NCBI GenBank assembly: GCA_004297005.1
Contig: SCVA01000003.1
Coordinates: forward strand, 1 to 41,300
Length of the DNA: 41,300 nt
Origin: Nevskiaceae bacterium
Lineage (GTDB): Bacteria; Pseudomonadota; Gammaproteobacteria; Nevskiales; Nevskiaceae
Direction: 5' to 3'
The stretch's first letter is position 1, and the number at the start of each line of letters is the position of its first letter. Under the pieces are notes generated by a model that ran no database searches, was not told where the DNA came from, and saw only the letters and a list, made by a program, of their open reading frames with translations. Made by a program: the position numbers and the translations under genes. Positions 35,295 through 41,300 of this stretch are shown here, piece after piece.

Positions 35295-35552
35295 ATGAAT
35301 CAGCCCGAGTCCGAACACACCCCGCCCCCTGACAGCGCCGAAAAGAAGGACAGCGGCCTGGCTTCCGCGGCCGCCAGTGCGGCGGCGGCGATGTTCGGCG
35401 TGCAGAGCTCCAAGGCGCATCAGCGCGATTTCCAGAAGGCGAGCCCCGGCAAGCTGATCTTCATGGGCGCGGTGATGGTCTGCGTGTTCGTCACCTGCGT
35501 GCTGTTTGCGGTGCGCTGCTCGCTGGAGCAGGCTGGCATGACGGGCAACTAG
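35295..35552 (+). CDS. DUF2970-family membrane protein
   Basis: An 85-residue protein with an acidic N-terminus, a short alanine-rich stretch and one membrane helix near the end (KLIFMGAVMVCVFVTCVLFA). The RDFQKASPGKLIFMG-type entry into the helix is the DUF2970 signature. Function unknown. It is probably cotranscribed with the DUF2505 gene and a terminator follows. Confidence 0.75.
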   Translation: MNQPESEHTPPPDSAEKKDSGLASAAASAAAAMFGVQSSKAHQRDFQKASPGKLIFMGAVMVCVFVTCVLFAVRCSLEQAGMTGN

Positions 35553-35604
35553 CGAGCTTGCCGCTGCCAGGGCGCCAGTCGCCCGGCTCTTGCGCAAAAC
35601 CACC

Positions 35605-35629
35605 AAGCCCGCCGCAAGCGGGCTTTTTT
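35605..35629 (+). terminator. Rho-independent terminator after DUF2970
   Basis: AAGCCCGC (35605-35612) pairs with GCGGGCTT (35618-35625) around a 5-base loop, with six Ts to 35629. It isolates the DUF445 gene from the upstream cluster. Confidence 0.9.
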
Positions 35630-35690
35630 GTGCTCACCGGTCTGCTAGCCTTCCCGACACAAGAATCCTAATCGAGGGGAGAAAGACTGC

Positions 35691-36938
35691 ATGTTGCAGA
35701 GCCTGCACGCCGCCTTGCTGACCGCACAGGCCAACTTTCTGGCGCAGTGGTGGCTGTATCTGTCGATGCCGCTGATCGCGGCGGTGATCGGCTATGTCAC
35801 CAAGATCGTGGCGGTGCGGATGATGTTCCAGCCGCTGGAATTCGTCGGCATCAAGCCCTACCTCGGCTGGCAGGGCGTGATTCCGCGCAAGGCGGAGAAG
35901 ATGGCCAGCATCGCGGTGGACGTCATCAGCAGCCGGCTGATCACCGTCGAGGAAATCTTCTCGCGCCTGGACCCCAAGCAGATTGCCGCCGAAATCGAAA
36001 AACCCATGCTCGGCGCGGTGGAGCAGATCACCCGCGAGGTGCTCTCGCAATACCAGCCGGGACTCTGGGAGCTGCTGCCCAACTTCGCCCGCGAGCGCCT
36101 GATCAAGCGGGTGCAGTCCGAAGCGCCGCAGGTGGTCGGCCAGGTGATGGCCGAGCTGCGCAGCAACATCGGCCAGATGTTTGACCTAAAGCACATGGTC
36201 ATCACCGCGCTGCTGCGCGACAAGCAGTTGCTCAACCGGGTGTTCTCCGAGGTGGGGCGCAAGGAATTCCGCTTCTTCGGTCACTCCGGCCTGGTGTTCG
36301 GTTTCATCATCGGTCTGATCCAGATGGTGGTCTGGCTGTTCTACCAGTCGCCCTGGATCCTGCCGGCATTCGGCCTGTTCATCGGGTTCGCCTCCGACTG
36401 GCTGGCCTTGCAGATGCTGTTTCACCCCAAGCAGCCGAAGAAGATTCTCGGGCTGACCTACCAGGGTCTGTTCCTGCGCCGCCAGAAAGAGGTCTCGCGC
36501 GACTACGCGCGCCTGGTTTCCGACCAGATCATCACCCCGGCCAACATCTGGGAGGCCGTGCTGGAAGGGCCGGCGTCCGACCGTCTGTTTGCGCTGGTGC
36601 AGAAGCACGTCGAAAGGACCGTGGATGAGCAGGCCGGTTTCGCCCGGCCGCTGGTGGCCTTCGCCATCGGCTCGCGCCAGTACCAGCAGATGAAGCAGAC
36701 CGTCACCGAAAAGCTGGTGAAGACCCTGCCCAAGACTCTGCGCCACGTCGATGGCTACGCCGAGGGCGCGATGGACATCCGCAACACCTTGCAGGAGCGT
36801 ATGCAGAAGCTCAGCCCCGAGGAGTTCGAGGGCATGCTGCGGCCGGCATTCAAGGAAGACGAGTGGTCGCTGATCGTGGTCGGCGCCGTGCTGGGCTTCA
36901 TCGTTGGCGAGCTGCAGACGTTCATGATGCTGCACTGA
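35691..36938 (+). CDS. DUF445-family membrane protein
   Basis: A 415-residue membrane protein. MPLIAAVIGYVTKIVAVRMMFQP near the N-terminus is the diagnostic GY(V/L)TNxxAxxMLF-type helix and loop. A second membrane pair lies at LVFGFIIGLIQMVVWLFY and PAFGLFIGFASDWLALQM (about residues 203-245), and a last one at GAVLGFIVGELQTFMML. The family (YheB/YjiN-like) has no assigned biochemical function. GGGGAG precedes the ATG. The stop lies 3 bases before the large inverted repeat. Confidence 0.85.
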   Translation: MLQSLHAALLTAQANFLAQWWLYLSMPLIAAVIGYVTKIVAVRMMFQPLEFVGIKPYLGWQGVIPRKAEKMASIAVDVISSRLITVEEIFSRLDPKQIAAEIEKPMLGAVEQITREVLSQYQPGLWELLPNFARERLIKRVQSEAPQVVGQVMAELRSNIGQMFDLKHMVITALLRDKQLLNRVFSEVGRKEFRFFGHSGLVFGFIIGLIQMVVWLFYQSPWILPAFGLFIGFASDWLALQMLFHPKQPKKILGLTYQGLFLRRQKEVSRDYARLVSDQIITPANIWEAVLEGPASDRLFALVQKHVERTVDEQAGFARPLVAFAIGSRQYQQMKQTVTEKLVKTLPKTLRHVDGYAEGAMDIRNTLQERMQKLSPEEFEGMLRPAFKEDEWSLIVVGAVLGFIVGELQTFMMLH

Positions 36939-36941
36939 GCC

Positions 36942-37179
36942 GGTGAGGGCGGCGGCCGCTGGCCGCCTATGAGGGCGCTGCCCGCTGCGCGGGCTCGCTG
37001 TGAGGTCGGGCCGCTGCGCGGCCCTGTGAGGGATAAGCGTCAGCAAGTGCTGCAGGACCAGCGATGCCCACACTCCGTTTCGGCTTTTCCCTCACAGCGA
37101 TGCGCAGCATCGCGCCCTTACAGCGGGGAGCGCAGCGAACCCGCGCCCTCACAGGCGGCCAGCGGCCGCCGCCCTCACC
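36942..37179. repeat. REP-like eight-module inverted repeat
   Basis: Two 97-base arms (36942-37038 and 37083-37179) are inverted around a 44-base centre. The outer 36 bases match 35 of 36, and the inner ends read TGTGAGGGATAAGC and, inverted, TGTGAGGGAAAAGC. Each arm has four TGTGAGGG-like units starting 26, 31 and 26 bases apart (left arm 36942, 36968, 36999, 37025), separated by small hairpins. Three of these have the same TGC loop but different stems (GCCCGC, GGGCCGC, and GCGATGC in the right arm). The right arm contains the mutS stop codon. It sits between convergent genes and has no transposase. Confidence 0.85.
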
Positions 37180-39799
37180 GCAACTTCTTCAGCTTGTAGA
37201 GCGCTTCCAGAGCCTGCTTGGGCGAAAGCTCGTCCGGGTCCAGGGCGTCGAGTGCCGCCAGCGCCTTTGACGGCGGTTCGGCGAACAGCGAGAGCTGCGG
37301 TGCCTTGCGGTCGGGTTTCGGCGCCTTCTCCGGCTGCTGCTCTAGCTCTGCGAGGATGCGCCGCGCCTGCTCGATCACTGGCTTGGGTACACCGGCCAGC
37401 GCCGCCACATGCAGGCCATAGCTGCGGTTGGCGGGGCCTTCCCGCACGCTGTGCAGGAAGGCGAGCGTCTCGCCGCCGGCGTCGGCGCCGGCACCATTGC
37501 CGGACGTCGAGTATTCGGCCACTTCCAGATGCACGTTCGCCACCCCGGGCTTCTCGCTGGCCAGCGCGGTGATCTCGAAGTAGTGGGTGGCGAACAGGGT
37601 GTAGGCGCGCACCGACACCGCCAGGTGTTCGGCGCTGGCGCGCGCCAGCGACAGGCCGTCGTAGGTGGAGGTGCCACGGCCGACCTCGTCCATCAGCACC
37701 AGCGATTGCTCGGTGGCGTTGTGCAGGATGTTGGCGGTCTCGCTCATCTCGACCATGAAGGTCGACTGCCCGGCGGCGAGGTCGTCGCCGGCGCCGATGC
37801 GGGTGTAGATGCGGTCGATGGGACCGATGCGCGCCGAGGCGGCCGGCACGAAGCTGCCGGTGTGCGCGAGCAGCACGATCAGCGCCGCCTGGCGCATGTA
37901 GGTGCTCTTGCCGCCCATGTTGGGGCCGGTGATGACCAGCAGGCGACGCCCTTCGTCCAGGCGCAGATCGTTGGGGGTGAAGGGCTCGCTCAGGGTCGAT
38001 TCCACCACCGGATGCCGGCCCTGGACGATCTCGATGCCACCGCTCTCGACCAGCTCCGGCCGCACCAGGCGCAACTGCATGGCGCGCTCGGCGAAGGCCG
38101 CCAGCACGTCGAGCTCGGCGAGCGCGGCGGCGGTCGCCTGCAGTGCCGGCAGATGGCCGGCCAGCTCTTCCAGCAGGGCTTCGTAGAGCGCCTTCTCGCG
38201 GGTCAGCGCGCGGTCGCGGGCCGAGAGCACGGTGTCTTCGAAGCGCTTCAGCTCCTCGGTGATGTAGCGCTCGTAGTTGGTGAGCGTCTGCCGACGCGTG
38301 TAGTCGGCGGGAATTTTCGCGGCGTGACTCTTGCCGACCTCGATGTAGTAGCCATGCACCCGGTTGTAGGCGACCTTGAGGCTGTCGATGCCGCTGCGCT
38401 CGCGCTCGCGGCGTTCGAGGTCGAGCAGATAGCCGTCGGCGTTTTCCGAGAGGCCGCGCAGCTCGTCGAGCGTGGCGTCGTGGCCGGCTCGGAACACGCC
38501 GCCGTCGCGTGCCAGGAGCGGCAGCGACTCGGCCAGTGCGCCGGCCAGCCGCTCGATGAGCGCCTCGTGCTGGCCCAGCCGCTCCAGCAGCTCGGCGAGG
38601 CGCGCGGTGGCGGCGCCGGCGAGCGCGCCGCGCACCGCCGGCAGGCTGGCGAGGGTGTCGCGCAGGCCGGCGAGGTCGCGTGGCCGCGCGCTGCGCAGGG
38701 CGATGCGGCCGCTGATGCGCTCCAGATCGGCGATGTCGCGCAGCGCCAGACGCAGCGGCTCGTGCAGCGGCTGGGCGCGTGGCGGGATGGCGGTGGAGGC
38801 GGCGAGCAGTTCCTGCACCGCGTCCTGGCGCGCGGACAACAGCTTGCGGTCGCGCAGCGGCCGTAGCAGCCAGGCGCGCAGCAGGCGGCTGCCCATGTGG
38901 CTGACCGCGCTGTCCATCACGCTGGCGAGGGTGGGCGAAGGCTCGCCGGCCAGGGTGCGGTCGATCTCCAGATTGCGGCGACTGGCGGCATCGAGGATCA
39001 GCGCCTCGTCGGGAATCTCCACGGTCAGGCCGGCGACGTGGGCGAGCTGGGCGCGGGCGGTTTCCGCGACATAGGCGAGCAGCGCGCCGGCGGCGCCCAG
39101 CGCCGGCTGCAAGTCCTCGGCGCCGAAGCCGCGCAGGTCGCGGGTGCCGAACTGCTCGATCAGCTTGCGGCGGGCGGCGACGGCGTCGAAGTGCCAGGGC
39201 GGGCGTCGGCGGGCCGGGCTGCCGGAGAGGACCTCGGCGAGCGTGGAGGCGAGATCGTCCGGGATCAGCAGCTCACTGGGTCTGAGCCGCGCCAGCTCGC
39301 CGCTGAAGTCGCTGATCTTGGTGGTCTCCAGCACCCGGAAGCTGCCGGAGCTGAGTTCCAGCCAGGCCAGGCCGTAGCGGCCGTCCTGCACGCAGACGGC
39401 GGCCAGACGGTTGCTGCTGCGCGGATCGAGCAGGGCCTCGTCGGTGGCGGTGCCGGGGGTGACGATGCGTGCCACCTCGCGGCGCACCGGCCCCTTGTCC
39501 ACGCCCACCTCGCCGACCTGTTCGACGATGGCCGCCGACTCGCCGGCCTTGATCAGCCGGGCCAGATAGTTGTCGAGCTGGTGATAGGGCACGCCGGCCA
39601 TCACCACCGGCTGGCCGGCCGACTCGCCGCGCTGGGTGAGGGTGATGTTGAGCAGCCGCGCCGCCTTGCGGGCGTCGTCGTAGAACAGCTCGTAGAAGTC
39701 GCCCATCCGGAACAGCACCAGGGTCGCCGGGAAGTCGGCCTTGATGCGCAGGTACTGTTGCATCAAGGGGGTGTGCGCGGCGGCCGGAGTCACGGTCAT
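37175..39799 (-). CDS. mutS: DNA mismatch repair protein MutS
   Basis: An 874-residue MutS with the mismatch-recognition loop [14 protein letters not shown] near residue 31 (Phe-x-Glu), the connector and lever domains, then Walker [14 protein letters not shown] and the [18 protein letters not shown] and [16 protein letters not shown] motifs of the ATPase. It binds mismatches in newly made DNA and recruits MutL. The length is usual for the family. Its stop codon is inside the inverted repeat. It is divergent from the DAHP synthase gene with 79 bases between the starts. Confidence 0.97.
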   Translation of the reverse strand: MTVTPAAAHTPLMQQYLRIKADFPATLVLFRMGDFYELFYDDARKAARLLNITLTQRGESAGQPVVMAGVPYHQLDNYLARLIKAGESAAIVEQVGEVGVDKGPVRREVARIVTPGTATDEALLDPRSSNRLAAVCVQDGRYGLAWLELSSGSFRVLETTKISDFSGELARLRPSELLIPDDLASTLAEVLSGSPARRRPPWHFDAVAARRKLIEQFGTRDLRGFGAEDLQPALGAAGALLAYVAETARAQLAHVAGLTVEIPDEALILDAASRRNLEIDRTLAGEPSPTLASVMDSAVSHMGSRLLRAWLLRPLRDRKLLSARQDAVQELLAASTAIPPRAQPLHEPLRLALRDIADLERISGRIALRSARPRDLAGLRDTLASLPAVRGALAGAATARLAELLERLGQHEALIERLAGALAESLPLLARDGGVFRAGHDATLDELRGLSENADGYLLDLERRERERSGIDSLKVAYNRVHGYYIEVGKSHAAKIPADYTRRQTLTNYERYITEELKRFEDTVLSARDRALTREKALYEALLEELAGHLPALQATAAALAELDVLAAFAERAMQLRLVRPELVESGGIEIVQGRHPVVESTLSEPFTPNDLRLDEGRRLLVITGPNMGGKSTYMRQAALIVLLAHTGSFVPAASARIGPIDRIYTRIGAGDDLAAGQSTFMVEMSETANILHNATEQSLVLMDEVGRGTSTYDGLSLARASAEHLAVSVRAYTLFATHYFEITALASEKPGVANVHLEVAEYSTSGNGAGADAGGETLAFLHSVREGPANRSYGLHVAALAGVPKPVIEQARRILAELEQQPEKAPKPDRKAPQLSLFAEPPSKALAALDALDPDELSPKQALEALYKLKKLR

Positions 39800-39826
39800 C
39801 AGTCGGGTAGGCGGGCGGGTGGGGTC

Positions 39827-39832
39827 TATACT
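39827..39832 (+). promoter_or_regulatory. -10-like TATACT upstream of aroG
   Basis: TATACT (39827-39832) is a near-perfect -10 in the 79-base mutS-aroG divergent region. No good -35 lies 17 bases upstream, so an activator or an extended element would be needed. The start codon is 47 bases further. Confidence 0.4.
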
Positions 39833-39878
39833 TCGCCCCCATTATCGCAGCCCCCACCGCCTTGATCGTGCGTCACCG

Positions 39879-41210
39879 ATGACCTGGACCCCCGAAAGCT
39901 GGCAGACCAAGACGGTCGCCCAACACCCGACCTACCCAGACCCCGCCGCGCTGCAAGCGGTGCTGGCGCAGCTCAAGCGGCTGCCGCCACTGGTGACTTC
40001 CTGGGAGGTCAACAAGCTCAAGGCCGAGTTCGCCGCCGCCCAGCGTGGCGAGCGCTTCGTGCTGCAGGGCGGCGACTGCGCCGAGAGCTTCGCGGACTGC
40101 CGCGCCGAGCTGATCACCAACCGGCTCAAGGTGCTGCTGCAGATGAGCCTGGTGCTCACCCACGGCCTGAAGACCCGCGTTACCCGCGTCGGCCGCTTTG
40201 CCGGCCAGTACGCCAAGCCACGCTCGGCCGACGTCGAGACCAAGGACGGAGTGACGCTACCGAGCTATCGCGGCGATCTGGTCAATGCCCCGGAGTTCAC
40301 GCTGGCGGCGCGCACGCCCGATCCGCAGCGTCTGCTCGAAGGCCATGCCCGCTCGGCGATGACCATCAACTTCGTGCGCGGCCTGATCGACGGCGGCTTC
40401 GCCGACCTGCACCACCCCGAGTACTGGGATCTGGACTGGGTGCAGCACGCCCCCCACGCCGCTGAATATCAAGCGCGGGTCGATGCCATCGGCGACTCCC
40501 TGCGCTTCATGGAAACCCTGGCCGGCGCGCCAATCAGCGACTTCCAGCGCGTGGATTTCTTCACCAGCCACGAGGCCCTGCTGCTCTGGGCCGAGCAGGC
40601 GCAGACTCGGCAGGTACCGCGACAGCCGGGCTGGTACAACCTGTCCACCCACTTCCCCTGGATCGGCCTGCGCACGGCGGCGCTGGACGGCGCCCACGTC
40701 GAATACTGCCGTGGCATCGCCAATCCCATCGGCGTGAAGGTCGGCCCGAGCATGGGCGCCGACTGGGTGCTCGCCCTGTGCGAAGCGCTCAATCCGCAGC
40801 GCGAGGCCGGCAAGCTGGTGCTGATCCACCGCATGGGTGTCGGCAAGATCGAGCAGTACCTGCCCGGTCTGGTGGAGGCGGTGAAGCGCTCCGGGCATCC
40901 GGTGCTCTGGCTCTGCGACCCCATGCACGGCAACACCCAGAGCACCAGCAATGGCCTCAAGACCCGCGCCTTCGACGACATCGCCGGCGAGCTGACCAGC
41001 GCCTTCGCGATTCATCGCGCCACGGGCTCTCGCCTGGGGGGCGTGCATCTGGAACTGACCGGCGAGGATGTCACCGAATGCGTCGGCGGCGCCCGCAATC
41101 TCACCGAAACCGATCTGGAGCGCGCCTATCGCTCGCAGGTTGATCCCCGACTCAACTACGAACAGGCGCTGGAGCTGGCGATGAAGATCGTCGGCGTCCA
41201 GAGCCATTGA
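39879..41210 (+). CDS. aroG: Class II (plant-like) DAHP synthase
   Basis: A 443-residue 3-deoxy-7-phosphoheptulonate synthase, the first enzyme of aromatic amino-acid synthesis, which joins phosphoenolpyruvate and erythrose 4-phosphate. Diagnostic type II blocks are FVLQGGDCAESF (near residue 60), RVGRFAGQYAKPRS, YRGDLVN, NPIGVKVGPSM, CDPMHGNT and GGVHLELTGEDVTEC. No regulatory domain is fused. The start at 39879 (MTWTPESW) matches plant and bacterial type II enzymes. The following gene, dapB, begins 10 bases later, so they are likely cotranscribed. Confidence 0.95.
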   Translation: MTWTPESWQTKTVAQHPTYPDPAALQAVLAQLKRLPPLVTSWEVNKLKAEFAAAQRGERFVLQGGDCAESFADCRAELITNRLKVLLQMSLVLTHGLKTRVTRVGRFAGQYAKPRSADVETKDGVTLPSYRGDLVNAPEFTLAARTPDPQRLLEGHARSAMTINFVRGLIDGGFADLHHPEYWDLDWVQHAPHAAEYQARVDAIGDSLRFMETLAGAPISDFQRVDFFTSHEALLLWAEQAQTRQVPRQPGWYNLSTHFPWIGLRTAALDGAHVEYCRGIANPIGVKVGPSMGADWVLALCEALNPQREAGKLVLIHRMGVGKIEQYLPGLVEAVKRSGHPVLWLCDPMHGNTQSTSNGLKTRAFDDIAGELTSAFAIHRATGSRLGGVHLELTGEDVTECVGGARNLTETDLERAYRSQVDPRLNYEQALELAMKIVGVQSH

Positions 41211-41220
41211 GGCGTTCGCG

Positions 41221-41300
41221 ATGACACTACGTATCGGTATTCACGGCGCCACCGGCCGCATGGGCCACGCGCTGATCCAGGCGGTCGCCGCCGCCGAAGG
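41221..41300 (+). CDS. dapB: 4-hydroxy-tetrahydrodipicolinate reductase, 5' end only
   Basis: The window ends inside this gene. The 26 visible residues start MTLRIGIHGATGRMGHAL; the GATGRMG nucleotide-binding turn is the hallmark of DapB, which reduces the dihydrodipicolinate precursor of lysine and diaminopimelate using NAD(P)H. It starts 10 bases after aroG. The call rests only on this N-terminal motif. Confidence 0.85.
   Translation, partial: MTLRIGIHGATGRMGHALIQAVAAAE

Noticed and set aside
36942..37179. CRISPR array or tandem repeat
   Set aside because: The repeats are inverted and contain hairpins; there are no unique spacers of constant length and no cas genes.
37409..38866. 485-residue plus-strand frame inside mutS
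   Set aside because: Antisense shadow of an intact mutS with all its motifs.

Overview
The window comes from a high-GC Gram-negative chromosome, most likely a gammaproteobacterium near Nevskiales (Solimonadaceae) or Xanthomonadales. This is inferred from the mix of DcaP-type porin, DUF1302/DUF1329 envelope proteins, YhgN-type MarC, RlmJ, class II DAHP synthase, many lipoproteins and GC-rich intergenic palindromes. No rRNA, tRNA, CRISPR, IS element or complete prophage is visible. Most of it is ordinary, densely packed chromosome. The long ORFs opposite the named genes are GC-driven shadows.

Layout: 1-365 is non-coding and full of hairpins. 366-1917 holds a divergent UDG-superfamily gene and a LuxR-type regulator. 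2063-5956 is a five-gene overlapping operon: ABC-2 exporter ATPase and permease, DUF4124 protein, lipoprotein metalloprotease (PF10023 type) and an orphan secreted protein. 6008-6199 is the 3' scar of a sensor kinase. 6308-8275 holds dihydroorotase and a MarC protein. 8581-10823 is a compositionally distinct type II restriction-modification pair, the clearest acquired module. 10918-13146 holds a NarL-type response regulator divergent from a DcaP-like porin. 13242-13825 is a ParE/RHH toxin-antitoxin pair. 13942-16201 holds rlmJ, a NUDIX hydrolase and an alpha/beta hydrolase.

16159-21123 (minus strand) is a tight five-gene operon for exported proteins: metallophosphoesterase, small PsbP-like protein, PLC-type phosphoesterase, a paralogous small protein and a di-heme lipoprotein. 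A Pho-box-like sequence upstream suggests control by phosphate. Divergent from it, thiC has a sigma70-like promoter and a TPP riboswitch. 23418-28544 holds an MscS channel, two alpha/beta hydrolases and a lone hutU. 28716-35552 is an envelope cluster (DUF1302, DUF6918-like, AarF/ABC1 kinase, DUF1329, DUF2505, DUF2970). 35691-41300 holds a DUF445 membrane protein, a large REP-like inverted repeat, mutS, a class II DAHP synthase and the start of dapB.

The items most worth following up are the eight-module palindrome between the DUF445 gene and mutS, the duplicated phosphatase/companion operon with its candidate Pho box, the uncharacterised restriction-modification pair, and perfect dyads at the response regulator/porin and toxin-antitoxin promoters. 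All functions are read from sequence motifs and remembered family features; no database search was run.
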